A stretch of DNA of 64,000 nt from Hymenobacter sp. YIM 151500-1 (GCF_025979885.1 NZ_CP110139.1:3988001-4052000), one strand, 5' to 3'; shown: positions 51,361 to 61,312, counted from the first letter of the stretch. Notes: a model not told the origin generated them from the letters alone. Numbers and translations are program-made.

Positions 51361-52425
51361 TTATGTGCTTTTCAGCAGGTGCCGCACCACGAAGCGGGCA
51401 TCGGCGGCGGCTCCGCCCATGAGGGCCGAGCGGCGGCTGTGCAGCCAGGGCAAGCCCAGAAACGCCAGGCCCGGCACGGAACTCAGGCCGCGGTGGTGCA
51501 GCGGTTGCCCATCAGAGGCCAGGGCGCCGGGCACGCGCAGCCACTCGTAGTCCGGCCCGAAGCCAGTGGCCCACACCACGGCCGCCAGCGGCGGGGTGGC
51601 GGCGCGCTGCCCTTGGATGGTGCCGGCAGCGGTGGCTTCCGTGGCCCGGCCTATCCACTGCACGTTATCAAAGCCGCGCAGGTGGTGCAGGTCTTGGCTT
51701 ACTACCGGCTCGGGCCGCTGCCGCATCAGCCGGCCCACCGGCGAGTTGCGGCCGGCTTGCAGCAGGCCAGTGCCTAGAATAAAGGCCCACATGGCGGTAT
51801 TGTTGGCCAGGGCCGGGGTTTTTTCGTCGAAGGCAATGAATACGGGGCGGCCCGTGGCTGCCAGGTCGGCGGCAATTTGCAGGGCCGAGTTGCCGCTGCC
51901 TACTACCGCCACCGGCCCGGTGCCCGGCAGCTGGGCGGGGCGCTGGTAGGCGCTGCTATATAGCTGCTGCACGGCTGGCGGCAGCTGCCCGGCAAAGGCC
52001 GGGCGGCGCGGGGTGGTGTATGGGCCCGTGCACACCACCACGCGCCGGGCCTGGTAGCGGAGGCCAGCCGCCGTTTCTACTACGTAGCCTCCGGTGGGAG
52101 CCGGCGCTACGCTGATTACGCGCTGGCCGCACTCTATCTTAAACTTGAAGTGGGCAGCGTACTGGCGCAGGTAAGCCGCGGTTTCGTCCTTGGTGGGGTA
52201 GCGCAGCGGGTTACCCGGCCACGCCAGACTCGGCAAGGCGCTGGCCCAGGCCGGCGAAAACAGCCGCAACGAGTCGTAACGCGTAGCCCACACGTCACCG
52301 ACAGCGGAACGCTCCTCCAGTATCACCAGCGGCACGCCGGCCCGTTGCAGATAGTACGCAGCCGCCAGCCCGGCCTGGCCCGCTCCTATAAGTAAGGTGT
52401 CGGTGTGGGGAGGAGTGCGTTTCAT
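51361..52425 (-). CDS. Flavin-dependent monooxygenase-like NAD(P)-binding protein
   Basis: ATG 52425 (MKRTPPHTDTLLIGAGQAGL) starts at the FAD motif; the longer frame adds an unrelated leader. The 354-residue protein has the FAD site GAGQAGLAAAYYL, an NADPH site AVVGSGNSALQIAADLA at about 170, and the terminal ATGFGPDYEWL region (ATG motif). It resembles bacterial FMO-like and YUCCA-type enzymes and thioredoxin-reductase-like oxidases. It should oxygenate or oxidise a small substrate using NADPH. It lies 84 bases downstream of the hybrid kinase gene on the same strand. Confidence 0.85.
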   Translation of the reverse strand: MKRTPPHTDTLLIGAGQAGLAAAYYLQRAGVPLVILEERSAVGDVWATRYDSLRLFSPAWASALPSLAWPGNPLRYPTKDETAAYLRQYAAHFKFKIECGQRVISVAPAPTGGYVVETAAGLRYQARRVVVCTGPYTTPRRPAFAGQLPPAVQQLYSSAYQRPAQLPGTGPVAVVGSGNSALQIAADLAATGRPVFIAFDEKTPALANNTAMWAFILGTGLLQAGRNSPVGRLMRQRPEPVVSQDLHHLRGFDNVQWIGRATEATAAGTIQGQRAATPPLAAVVWATGFGPDYEWLRVPGALASDGQPLHHRGLSSVPGLAFLGLPWLHSRRSALMGGAAADARFVVRHLLKST

Positions 52426-52509
52426 ACGATAGTCAAGCACCCGGCTACTCCGCTGAGCCGGCCGCCGCAACGTGGGTTTGGTAGTCAACCACTGCACCGG
52501 CCGGCTGGT

Positions 52510-55500
52510 TTAGCGGGCTTGGGCGGCACCTTCTTCGGCAAACTCTTCGCCCAGCTGCCGGATTACCTCGTTTAGAGTGGCGCGGATGATGTGGACGTGC
52601 TCGGCCAGAGCCGACCAGTCGGGTGGAGTGGGGGCGGTGGCGGCGGTTTCCAGGGCGCGGAGCGGGTCGAGCAACACCTGAATCTGCAAGCCGCCCACCG
52701 AGCTTTTCAGCTGGTGAGCTGCGGCGCTGAGGGGCTGCACCTGGCGCTGGGCCAGGTGGGTTTCCAGCTCCTCCACCAGCGGGGGCGTAGTATTGCTGAA
52801 CAACCGAACCAGCCGCCGGATAAACGTTTCGTCCTGGTTGGTAAACTGCCGCAGGTTGCTCAGGTCGTACAGCTTGGGGCAGGGCTGCGGGGGCGCTCCG
52901 GCCGCCGCGCCGCAGGGCAGGGCCGGCAGATTGGGCAGCAGGCCGGCAATGGTCTGGAACAGCTCCGCCTCCCGAAACGGCTTCGACAAATACGCATCGA
53001 GCCCGGCCGCCCGGTACCGCTCGGCTTCACCGGCCATGGCGTGGGCCGTAAAGGCCACCACCGGCGTACGGGCCCGCTCGGGGTCGGGGTGCTCCCGCAG
53101 CAGGCGGGTGGCCACCATGCCATCCATGCCCGGCATCTGAATGTCCATGAGCACCACGTCGTAGCGGTGCTGGCGAAACAGGGCCAGGGCCTCGGGGCCC
53201 GAAGCAGCGGCGTCCACCTCCAGCCCCCAGCCGCGCAGCATCGTCTGCACCAGCAGCTGGTTTACGGCGTTGTCTTCGGTGAGCAGCACCCGGTAGCCGC
53301 GCAGGGCCGCGTAGTTGGGGCAGGGCGCCGGGGCGGCGGGCGGGTCGGCCTCGGGGGCCTGGCCGAAGGGTAGGCTGAAGCGGAAGGTGCTGCCGTGGTG
53401 CAGGCGGCTTTCGGCCGTGAGCCGGCCGCCCAGCAGCTCCACCAGGCCGCGGGCAATGCTCAGCCCCAGCCCCGAGCCCCCGTACTCGCGGGCCGTGCTG
53501 GCCGAAGCCTGCATAAATGGCTCAAACAGCTGCTCCAGCTGCCCCTCCGGAATGCCAATGCCGGTATCGAGCACCGCAAACTGAAACCGCGGGCTGCCGG
53601 TGGGGTTTTCCTCGGGCTGGCAGCGCAGCAGCACGTGGCCGCGCTCCGTAAACTTGATGGCGTTGCTGAGCAGGTTGAGCAGCACCTGGCGCAGGCGGTG
53701 CGGGTCGCCCAGCACGCGGGTGGGCACGGCGGCAGGCGGCAGCTCTAGGCGCAGGCTGATGCCTTTTTCGGTGGCCTTGGGCAGCAGGGCCTGGCAGCTG
53801 TCCTTGAGCACGTCGCGCAGCTCAAACGGCACCGTCTCCAGCCGAATGCGGCCCGCGCCCAGCTGGGCCATGTCCAGAATATCGTTGATAACCACCAGCA
53901 GGCTCTCGGCCGACTGCCGGATGTGGTGCAGGTACTGCTGCTGCTGCTCTTGCAGCGGCGTTTTGGCCAGCAGCGCCGCCAGGCCCAGCACCCCGTTCAT
54001 GGGCGTCCGGATTTCGTGGCTCATGTTGGTGAGGAAAGTCTGGCGGGCGCGGGCGTTTTCCTCAGCTACTTCTTTGGCCAGCTGGAGGTCCTGCTCGGTG
54101 CGCTTCAGCTCCGTAATGTCGTTGTCGACGCCCAGCACCTGCACGGTGCCATCGGCCAGCACAAAGGGGCGCTTGATGCTGTAAAACCAGCGCTGGCGGC
54201 CGTCGGCGCCGGTAAAGGTATCTTCGCGGGCCAGCTCCTGGCCGCTGGCAATTACCTGCCGGTCGTAGGCGGTGTAGCGTTCCAGGTCGGGGAAGCTGGC
54301 GGCCAGGGCCTGGGCGTTGGTTTTGGTGAGGGCATCGAGGCTGAGACCGAACAGCTGGGCCGTGGCGGCGTTGGCCAGCACGTAGTTGCCGGCCGCGTCT
54401 TTGAGGTGAATCAGGTTGGGAACCGTATCAATTACCTGCCGGAACAAGCGGTTCTGCTCGGCCAGGTGGCGGTTGGCCACCCGGCGCTGCTCGTCGGCCA
54501 GCTTCCAGAGCGTAATATCCTCGCCCGACCCCACCAGCTGCTGCACCCGGCCGTCGGCGTTGCGGGCGAAGGGCGTAGTCCGGATGCGCAGCCAGCGCAA
54601 CGAGCCGTTGCGGTGGTAGATGGAATACTCCAGGGTCAGAATCTCGCCATCGGCGGCCTCTGCCACCTGCTGCATGTGGGCTTGCAGGCGCTCCAGCTCC
54701 TGCGGCGGCAGCAGGATGTTGAACATGCCCGTTCCCATGGCCTGGATTTCGGCTTCGGTGTAGCCCAGCGTGGTTTCGATGTAGCGGTTGCAGTACACGT
54801 TGCACTGTTGCTCCAGGTCGAAGATGTAAATCAGGTTGGGGGTGGTATCGGTGACGCGCTCAATCAGCAGGCGGCTTTGGCGCAGCTGCTCCTCGGTGGT
54901 GCGGCGCTCCGTCACGTCGGTAGCCGAGCCCACCATCTGCCACACCTGGCCGCTGGGGTGGCGCGTGAAGATGGCGCTTTTCAGGTTCAGCCAGCGCCAG
55001 CTGCCATTGCGGTGCCGGAAGCGGTACTCCGAGCTGATGATTTCTCCATCGGCCATGGAGAACAGCTCCCGCTGCTTGCGCAGGCTCACGGCCAGGTCGT
55101 CGGGGTGCAGCAAGGTGCCAAGCCGGGGGCCGAGGGCCAGCATCTCCTCGGGCGTGTAGCCCAGCACGGCTTCCGACTGCGGATTGCAGTAGAGCAGGCT
55201 GCGCGTGTCCATGTCCAGCAGGAACACAATGTTGGGCACGGTGTCGGCAATGCGCGTGGTAAACAGCTGGTTGTAGTGCAGCTCGGCCTCGGTGCGCCGC
55301 CGCTCCGTCAGGTTGGTCAGGTACACGTTGGCGCCCTCCGCTTGGCTGAGTGGGGCCACCGTCCAGAGGTAGAACTCGTCGCCAAGGCGCTGCTCCAGCG
55401 TGTTGGGGGTGCCGCGCTGCAAGGCCCTGGCTATTTCCTGGCGCAGCAGGGCCGCCGCCTCTGCCGCTTCGGGCCGGGCCAGGGCCTCGAGCACCGGCGC

Positions 55501-56100
55501 GGCGGCGGGGTTGGCGTACAGGGCTTCGCCGGCCGGCCCAAACCGGATGATGGGCTGGGGGCTCTGCTCGGCCAGGCGCGAGAGTTCCTGCACCCGCTGC
55601 TGGGCTTGGTGGCGCAGGGTCACGTCTTCGTAGCTCCACACGTGCAGCACGGTGCGGCCCTGCTGCACCACGGGCAGGTAGTCTTGCTGCACCACCGTGC
55701 CATTGCGCAGGTGCAGCAGCGTGCCGCTGGTGCGCTGCTGCCCGGCCATCAGCTGGGTGTTGTGGCGGCCGAAGGCGGCCGGGTCGCGGGGGCCAGTGCG
55801 GCCCTGCTCCAACACGCCCGCGGTAGGCCGGCCCTGGTAGGCAGCCGCGTCCTCGCTCAGCCCAAACAGGTCGCACAGCCGCTGGTTGAGCAGGGTCACC
55901 ACGTGGTCCTCGTTTTCGGCCAGGATGGCCGTGCTCATGGTGTGCAGCAAAGCCGAAGCCTGCCCGGCCGCGGCCTGGGAGCGGGCCCGCAGCTCGGCCA
56001 GCTGCTGCTCGGCCAGCTGCTGGGCGGCCTGGGCCTGGGCCTGGGCGTGGCGGGCCTGGCGCAGCTGGCGCGCCAGGTGGCGGAGGCTGATAGAGCTCAT
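52510..56100 (-). CDS. Hybrid sensor histidine kinase with PAS domains, receiver and HPt
   Basis: 1196 residues. An Ala/Gln-rich coiled coil (10-50) is followed by PAS modules (about 45-165, 170-270, 275-400, 410-530, 545-665), with SEYRFRHRNGSWRWLNLKS-type cores. The kinase has FLTNMSHEIRTPMNG (His695), LLNLLSNAIKF, DTGIGI and GGSGLGL. The receiver starts VLLTEDNAVNQ with Asp at about 986 in LMDIQMPG. An HPt domain ends it (AAAHQLKSSVGG, His about 1129). Soluble, no membrane helix seen. It starts 21 bases after a sigma-54 response regulator gene, so the HPt may phosphorylate that regulator. Confidence 0.95.
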   Translation of the reverse strand: MSSISLRHLARQLRQARHAQAQAQAAQQLAEQQLAELRARSQAAAGQASALLHTMSTAILAENEDHVVTLLNQRLCDLFGLSEDAAAYQGRPTAGVLEQGRTGPRDPAAFGRHNTQLMAGQQRTSGTLLHLRNGTVVQQDYLPVVQQGRTVLHVWSYEDVTLRHQAQQRVQELSRLAEQSPQPIIRFGPAGEALYANPAAAPVLEALARPEAAEAAALLRQEIARALQRGTPNTLEQRLGDEFYLWTVAPLSQAEGANVYLTNLTERRRTEAELHYNQLFTTRIADTVPNIVFLLDMDTRSLLYCNPQSEAVLGYTPEEMLALGPRLGTLLHPDDLAVSLRKQRELFSMADGEIISSEYRFRHRNGSWRWLNLKSAIFTRHPSGQVWQMVGSATDVTERRTTEEQLRQSRLLIERVTDTTPNLIYIFDLEQQCNVYCNRYIETTLGYTEAEIQAMGTGMFNILLPPQELERLQAHMQQVAEAADGEILTLEYSIYHRNGSLRWLRIRTTPFARNADGRVQQLVGSGEDITLWKLADEQRRVANRHLAEQNRLFRQVIDTVPNLIHLKDAAGNYVLANAATAQLFGLSLDALTKTNAQALAASFPDLERYTAYDRQVIASGQELAREDTFTGADGRQRWFYSIKRPFVLADGTVQVLGVDNDITELKRTEQDLQLAKEVAEENARARQTFLTNMSHEIRTPMNGVLGLAALLAKTPLQEQQQQYLHHIRQSAESLLVVINDILDMAQLGAGRIRLETVPFELRDVLKDSCQALLPKATEKGISLRLELPPAAVPTRVLGDPHRLRQVLLNLLSNAIKFTERGHVLLRCQPEENPTGSPRFQFAVLDTGIGIPEGQLEQLFEPFMQASASTAREYGGSGLGLSIARGLVELLGGRLTAESRLHHGSTFRFSLPFGQAPEADPPAAPAPCPNYAALRGYRVLLTEDNAVNQLLVQTMLRGWGLEVDAAASGPEALALFRQHRYDVVLMDIQMPGMDGMVATRLLREHPDPERARTPVVAFTAHAMAGEAERYRAAGLDAYLSKPFREAELFQTIAGLLPNLPALPCGAAAGAPPQPCPKLYDLSNLRQFTNQDETFIRRLVRLFSNTTPPLVEELETHLAQRQVQPLSAAAHQLKSSVGGLQIQVLLDPLRALETAATAPTPPDWSALAEHVHIIRATLNEVIRQLGEEFAEEGAAQAR

Positions 56101-56121
56101 AGAGGAGGCAACCGGGCCAGG

Positions 56122-57495
56122 TCAGCGGATGGACACTTCGTTGTTCTGCACCATCCGGTAAATGGTGGACTTCCCAATCTGGAGCTTGGCGGCCACCTGC
56201 AAGATGTTGCCATTGTGGGCATCGAGGTAGCGCTGCACAATGGCCGTGGTTTGGGCCCGCAGCGACTCGGGGCCGGTTTCGGCAGGAGGCCCGGCCGGGG
56301 AGCTGGTGGGCGCGTCGCGCAAGGACAAGTCATGGGCCTGAATCTCGTCGCCTTCGGCCAGCACGGCGGCCAGCTCCACCACTGCCTTCAGCTCGCGCAC
56401 GTTGCCCGGAAACGGGTAGCGCAGCAGCTTTTGCTCGGCCCCGGCCGAAAGGGCGCAGCCGGCCATGTGGTTCTGGGCGCAGAAGTCGCGCAGAAAGGCA
56501 TTGGCCAGCACCAGCACGTCGCGGCCCCGCTCGCGCAGCGGGGGCATCTGAATGGGCAGGCCCAGCAGGCGGTAGTACAGGTCTTCGCGGAAGCGGCCCT
56601 CGCGCACTTCCCGGGCCAGGTCGCGGTGGGTGGCCACCATCAGGCGGGCATCAAAGGCAATGCGCGCGTTGCTGCCCAGGCGGGTTATTTCACGCTCTTG
56701 CAGCACCCGCAGCAGCTTGGCCTGTAGGCTTAAGTCCAGCTCGGCTATTTCGTCCAGAAACAGAGTGCCGCGGTGGGCTTCCTCGAAGCGCCCGATGCGC
56801 CGGGCTACAGCCCCGGTAAACGCGCCCTTCTCGTGCCCGAACAGCTCACTTTCCAGCAGCTCCCGCGGAATAGCCGCCACGTTGACGGCCACGAACGGGC
56901 CCGCGCTGCGCTCCGACTGGAAGTGAATGGCCTTAGCTACCAGCTCCTTGCCCGTGCCCGTCTCGCCGCTCAGCGAGACGGTGATGTTGGTGCGGGCTGC
57001 TTTGTCGATGAGGGTGAAGAGCTGCTGCATCTGCGGACTTTCGCCCAGAATGGCCCGGCGCGGGTCGTAGCGCTGCCCGATTTGCTCGCGCAGCCGCTCG
57101 TTTTCGCGGCGCAGGCGTAGCTGCTTGCAAATGTTATTGACCGTGTTCCAGAGGCGGTCGGCGGTTTCTTCGTCTTTCACCAGGTAGTCGTAGGCGCCTT
57201 CGCGGAGCAGGCCCACGGCCGTGCGCACATCCTCCTGGGCCGAAATAACAATAACCGAAGCCTCGGGCAGGCGCTCCTTGAGTTGGCGCAGCACCTGCTC
57301 GCCTTTCCCGTCGGGCAGGGTGTAGTCGAGGGTGATGATGTCGGGTTTCTCGCCCAAGTGCTCAAAGCAAGCCTGGGCCGTGGTAAACCGGCGGATAAGA
57401 TAATCCGGGTTCTGCGCGAGTTTGTACTCTAGCAGCTCGCCATACCAGATGTTATCCTCCACTACAAAGATGGTGACGGGTAGCGGTGTACTCAT
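56122..57495 (-). CDS. Sigma-54-dependent response regulator (NtrC family)
   Basis: ATG 57495 (MSTPLPVTIFVVEDN) is preferred. The 457-residue protein has a receiver domain with phospho-acceptor Asp57 (IITLDYTLPDG) and Lys in YLVKDEE. An AAA+ domain follows, with Walker A GETGTGKE (177-184), the sigma-54 contact loop GAFTGA (224-229) and Walker B GTLFLDEIAEL. A Fis-type helix-turn-helix ends it (NGNILQVAAKLQIGKSTIYRMVQ). It activates sigma-54 promoters by ATP hydrolysis when phosphorylated. It is first in the operon with the hybrid kinase. Confidence 0.96.
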   Translation of the reverse strand: MSTPLPVTIFVVEDNIWYGELLEYKLAQNPDYLIRRFTTAQACFEHLGEKPDIITLDYTLPDGKGEQVLRQLKERLPEASVIVISAQEDVRTAVGLLREGAYDYLVKDEETADRLWNTVNNICKQLRLRRENERLREQIGQRYDPRRAILGESPQMQQLFTLIDKAARTNITVSLSGETGTGKELVAKAIHFQSERSAGPFVAVNVAAIPRELLESELFGHEKGAFTGAVARRIGRFEEAHRGTLFLDEIAELDLSLQAKLLRVLQEREITRLGSNARIAFDARLMVATHRDLAREVREGRFREDLYYRLLGLPIQMPPLRERGRDVLVLANAFLRDFCAQNHMAGCALSAGAEQKLLRYPFPGNVRELKAVVELAAVLAEGDEIQAHDLSLRDAPTSSPAGPPAETGPESLRAQTTAIVQRYLDAHNGNILQVAAKLQIGKSTIYRMVQNNEVSIR

Positions 57496-57844
57496 ACGAA
57501 CGGGGGAGGGGGGTGGAACCGGAATGGTGGGGGCAGGGCCTTGGCCTGCCTGCTCCTGGGCTGAGCACGGCACTTAAATGTGCTATTCCGGGAAGTAGGC
57601 TTTCAGTAGCTCAGAAGAAAAGAAAACGGCGCTTGAATGCGAGTATAAGCGGGATTTATGGGCTTACCAAACTTTTTCAAATTCGGACGCTGAATCTAGG
57701 AATGGGACAATATAGCCGCTTGCGTATAGATGCACCGCGCTGGCAGACAGCTACTTGTCGTTAAAATACCGAAATGGCGGCGGAATTGCCAATTACTTTT
57801 TAGGCTCTAAAAGTCTGGAGTCGAACAACAAATCCGTACCAACA
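57496..57844. other. 349-base divergent intergenic region
   Basis: It lies between the response regulator (minus) and the T9SS protein (plus). It is AT-richer than average and must hold both promoters. I see no clear -12/-24 sigma-54 pair (TGGCACG to TTGC) and no repeat. Confidence 0.5.
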
Positions 57845-60058
57845 ATGGCTGGTTTTCGCTTTTTCAGGAAAGCTTGTGGGGGAGGATTATTGTGGTTGTG
57901 GCTGCTCGGCGGCGGTAGTACCGTGGCCCAGGCCGCCAGTGAGCCAATTTATTCCAATAGTGGGATACCGGGTGCGGCGGAGGTTTTCCGCAACTGCCGC
58001 ACCGTGCTTGGCCAGACAAACTGCGCCGGCGACGTGGACAACCCCGAGCTGTCCACCGACCCCAGCCTGACGACGGCCGCCACCATGCGCGTGCCTTTGT
58101 CGCTGGTGGGCGGCGCGGTGCGGCTGCGCATGGCCCTGGCCAGCCAGTCTCCGGCCAACTACCGGGCCGGGGTGGTGGTGAAGCGCAGCGGCGGGCTGCT
58201 CAACCTTGCGTCATTGAACGTAGCCAGCACGTTGCTTATCCGGACCTACCTGGGCAACCAGCCCCAGGAAACCCGGCCCGTAGACCCGGCCCTGACCCGG
58301 CTGGTGCTGGGCAGCGAAACCGCGCCCGTGCGCCTGGAATTTGTGGCTACCAAGCCCTTCACCCACGTGGAGGTGGAGGCCGCGGCTTTTGCCGCGCTGG
58401 GCTACGAGCTGGACGTGTACTACGCCTACGGCATTGATGCCAACGTTATTACCCAGGCCACGGGCTACGTGTCGCGGTTTCAGCAGCCCACCGCCCGCCA
58501 CTACAGCACCAGCTTTGCCGGCAGCAGCGGCGTGACGTTGTGCGCCAACACCAACGTGCAGTACCCCACCAATGCCGTGGATGCCAGCCTGACCAACTAC
58601 GCCACTCTGGCTTCGGCCCTGGACGTGAACTGCCCGGTTACGCTGCAAACCCAGCTGGAGGGCCGTGCCCCGGCCGGCTACCAGGCGGGCTTCGTGGTGG
58701 GTGGCGGCAGCCTGCTCGACGCTAGTGTGCTGCCGGGCCTGCGCCTGACTACCTACCTGAACGGTGCCGTGCAGGAAACCGGCACCGGCACCGACCTGCT
58801 CGACCTCCGCGTACTAAGCGAGGAGAAGTCGGTGGTGAGCATGGCTACCACCAAGCCCTTTGACCGGGTGGAAATTCAGCGCAGCAGCGCCCTAACCCTG
58901 CTCAACGACCTGCGGGTGTACTTCGGCTTTGGGCTGGAGCCCCGCGTGTTCCGCGACGAGCGGCCCCGCCTGTCCAACTTCCTCGACCCGGCCGGCAACT
59001 TCCAGGTGAACGGCGCGCTGGTGTGCGTCAACTGCTCCGTGACGAACCCGGAGCGGGCCGCCGACCAGGATGTGCAGTCCAACTACGCCTCTATTCAGAC
59101 GCTGGTGGCCGTGCCTGGCACCACCCGCCTGAAGCTGCGCCTCGACGGGCCCGGCCGGGCCGGTAATGTGGCCGGGGCCGTGCTGGGCCTGGGCACGGGC
59201 CTGCTCGATGCCAGGCTGCTGGCTTCCGTGCGCATCAACACCTACACCGGGGCCGCCCAAGGCTCTGGCACCGACGGCCGCGTGCTGGTAGAAAGCGCCA
59301 GCGGCGCCGACCTGCTGAACCTGGAGCTGCTGGCTGCCGGCCGCCAGGAGGTGTCTTTCCTGACCACCCGTGACTTTGACTGGGCAGAAATAGAAATCAG
59401 CAACGGCGCGGCAGCCCTGGACAACACCCGCGTGTATTACAGCTTTGCCGAGGACCGCCCCACGGGCTTTCCGGCGGCTATTACGGCACCGACGCCGCTA
59501 CCGGTGCGGCTGGTGGCCTTCAGGGGCCGCGCCGTGGCTGCGGGCGTGGAGCTGACCTGGCAAACGGCCACCGAAACCAACAGCAGCTTCTTTGTGGTGG
59601 AGCGGGCGGCATCGGCTACGGCGGAGTTCCGGGCGGTGGGCCAGGTGGCCGCCGCCGGCACCAGCACCGGCCCGCGCCGCTACCAGCTACTCGACACCGA
59701 CGTGGGGAGCCAGGGCTCGGGCACGTGGTTTTACCGCCTGCGCCAGGTAGATGCTGACGGCCAGACGCAATACTCCTCGGTGGTGCCGGTGCGGTGGACG
59801 CCGGCGCTGCGCCCGGTGGCCGTGTATCCCAATCCCGCAACGTCGGCTACGGCCGTGGTGCGGGTAGCGGGGTTGCCGGCCGGCTCTGCCCACACGCTCA
59901 CGCTGCTCGACAGCCAGGGCCGCAGCCTGCGGCAACACCTGGCCGAGCGGGCCGAGCTGCCTGTGCGCGGGCTGCCGGCGGGTCTTTACCACGTGGTCGT
60001 TACGGATGCTGCCGGCCGGCGTGTGGCGACGCAGGCGCTGGTAGTGGCTGCGCCCTAG
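57845..60058 (+). CDS. T9SS cargo protein with three repeated domains
   Basis: ATG 57845 (MAGFRFFRKACGGG) gives a signal peptide ending near VAQAAS; 737 residues. Three domains of about 165 residues repeat: each has a Cys-containing opening (CRTVLGQTNCAGDVDNPE; CANTNVQYPTNAVDAS; CVNCSVTNPERAADQD), a middle SLxxYxTL strand and an end ELDVYYAYG / LNDLRVYFGFG / LDNTRVYYSFA. An Ig-like domain (VRLVAFRGRAVAAGVELTWQTATETN to FYRLRQVDADG) and a T9SS sorting tail (AVYPNPATSATAVVRV to LPAGLYHVVVTDAAG) follow. The repeats look like adhesin or carbohydrate-binding modules but match no family I know. Confidence 0.8.
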   Translation: MAGFRFFRKACGGGLLWLWLLGGGSTVAQAASEPIYSNSGIPGAAEVFRNCRTVLGQTNCAGDVDNPELSTDPSLTTAATMRVPLSLVGGAVRLRMALASQSPANYRAGVVVKRSGGLLNLASLNVASTLLIRTYLGNQPQETRPVDPALTRLVLGSETAPVRLEFVATKPFTHVEVEAAAFAALGYELDVYYAYGIDANVITQATGYVSRFQQPTARHYSTSFAGSSGVTLCANTNVQYPTNAVDASLTNYATLASALDVNCPVTLQTQLEGRAPAGYQAGFVVGGGSLLDASVLPGLRLTTYLNGAVQETGTGTDLLDLRVLSEEKSVVSMATTKPFDRVEIQRSSALTLLNDLRVYFGFGLEPRVFRDERPRLSNFLDPAGNFQVNGALVCVNCSVTNPERAADQDVQSNYASIQTLVAVPGTTRLKLRLDGPGRAGNVAGAVLGLGTGLLDARLLASVRINTYTGAAQGSGTDGRVLVESASGADLLNLELLAAGRQEVSFLTTRDFDWAEIEISNGAAALDNTRVYYSFAEDRPTGFPAAITAPTPLPVRLVAFRGRAVAAGVELTWQTATETNSSFFVVERAASATAEFRAVGQVAAAGTSTGPRRYQLLDTDVGSQGSGTWFYRLRQVDADGQTQYSSVVPVRWTPALRPVAVYPNPATSATAVVRVAGLPAGSAHTLTLLDSQGRSLRQHLAERAELPVRGLPAGLYHVVVTDAAGRRVATQALVVAAP

Positions 60059-60141
60059 TGTATTGTCCGGGGTTACTGAACAAAGCCCTTTTTCCAGACT
60101 TTATCCGCTAACTATCCTTCTTTTCCAATCCTCGTGGTCAG

Positions 60142-60175
60142 GCAAGCCCCATCGTTGCAGGTCGGTGGGGCTTGC
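60142..60175 (+). terminator. Terminator-like hairpin after the T9SS protein
   Basis: GCAAGCCCCA and TGGGGCTTGC form a 10-bp stem around a 14-base loop, about 85 bases after the stop. Confidence 0.65.
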
Positions 60176-60300
60176 TGCATTTTCAGGCTGGAGCAGTTCT
60201 CACGTCAGCTTGCCGTTACTCCGCCCCCGGCTGGAGTACCCATTCATATGGAATGCAAAGGAGTATTGTTTAATTCAGGAATTGTACTATTTAGAATAGC

Positions 60301-60319
60301 TTACTTCATGATGAAGTAA
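60301..60319. promoter_or_regulatory. Palindromic operator-like site
   Basis: TTACTTCAT-G-ATGAAGTAA, a perfect 9+1+9 palindrome in AT-rich DNA about 105 bases before the nuclease gene. The size suits a dimeric repressor. No nearby regulator is evident. Confidence 0.4.
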
Positions 60320-60424
60320 CAAAACGGTGCACAATGATAATATTTGGATAACATCCGCTGCCTGGCAGCTGCTCAACTTTGTGGTATGGTCACGGTCGTG
60401 AACCACTCTTCCCATCCCACATCT

Positions 60425-61312
60425 ATGCAGCGTACTTTTACCCGCCTGTTGAGCCTGGCCCTGCTGGGCAGCCTGGCCGCTTCTTGCGCCAAGGAAGAAA
60501 CTGTAGCGCCCACTGCTCCTGCCGCCGCAGTGCAGCACCAGGATGCCACCGCCACTCGCGACAACCACCTGGCCCTGGGCAACCCCAGCGGCGCCAGCAC
60601 CAGCACCAGCTACTACTGGAACTACCTGATGGTGAAGTCGCAGTTTGCCATGAGCTACCACCGCGACCGGGGCACGCCCAACTGGGTAAGCTGGCATCTG
60701 AGCAGCGCCTGGGTGGGTAGCACGCCTCGCCAGGACAACTTCGCGCCCGACAATGCCCTGCCCAGCGGCTGGTACCGCCCCACCAGCACCAGCTACAGCG
60801 GCTCGGGCTTCGATAGGGGCCACAACTGCCCCTCCGCCGACCGCACCGGCTCGGTGGCCGACAACTCGGCTACCTTCCTGATGAGCAACATGATTCCGCA
60901 GGCCCCCAATAACAACCAGCGTACCTGGGCCAACCTCGAAAACTACTGCCGCACCCTCGTTAGCGCCGGCAATGAAGTCTACGTCATCATGGGCTCCTAC
61001 GGCAAGGGCGGCACCGGCTCCAACGGCTACCACACCACCCTCGACCAGGGCCGCGTAACCGTGCCTGCCCGCATCTGGAAAGTGGTGGTGGTGCTGCCCA
61101 ACGGCTCTTCCGATGCCAGCCGCGTCACGAGCAGCACCCGCGTTATTGCCATCGACACGCCCAACGACAATTCCCTGAACTCCTCCTGGGGCACCTACCG
61201 CACCACCGTAGACGCCATCGAGCAAGCCACCGGCTACGACCTGCTGTCGGCCGTGTCTTCCTCGGTGCAGAGCGTGGTAGAAGCCCGCGTCGACAACGGC
61301 CCCACCAGCTAA
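60425..61312 (+). CDS. DNA/RNA non-specific endonuclease lipoprotein (NucA/EndA type)
   Basis: ATG 60425 gives lipoprotein signal MQRTFTRLLSLALLGSLAASC (Cys21). The 295-residue protein has the beta-beta-alpha metal nuclease core: SGFDRGHNCPSADRTGS (DRGH catalytic His), FLMSNMIPQAPNNNQRTWANLE (metal-binding Asn and partner residues), and a later MGSYGKGG strand. It should degrade DNA and RNA outside the cell or in the periplasm for nutrient recovery. Similar nucleases are often exported lipoproteins in Bacteroidota. An immunity gene is not seen, consistent with extracytoplasmic placement. Confidence 0.9.
   Translation: MQRTFTRLLSLALLGSLAASCAKEETVAPTAPAAAVQHQDATATRDNHLALGNPSGASTSTSYYWNYLMVKSQFAMSYHRDRGTPNWVSWHLSSAWVGSTPRQDNFAPDNALPSGWYRPTSTSYSGSGFDRGHNCPSADRTGSVADNSATFLMSNMIPQAPNNNQRTWANLENYCRTLVSAGNEVYVIMGSYGKGGTGSNGYHTTLDQGRVTVPARIWKVVVVLPNGSSDASRVTSSTRVIAIDTPNDNSLNSSWGTYRTTVDAIEQATGYDLLSAVSSSVQSVVEARVDNGPTS

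Larger units (their letters stand above)
60059..60424. other. 366-base intergenic region with a terminator and a palindrome
   Basis: It holds the terminator at 60142-60175, then AT-rich DNA with a 19-base palindrome at 60301-60319. No gene is supported. Confidence 0.6.

Noticed and set aside
53923..56727. Very long plus-strand frame (934 codons) across the hybrid kinase and response-regulator genes
   Set aside because: It is antisense to clear kinase and AAA+ motifs. In GC-rich DNA the opposite strand often stays open. The translation is His/Val/Gly-rich with no domain.
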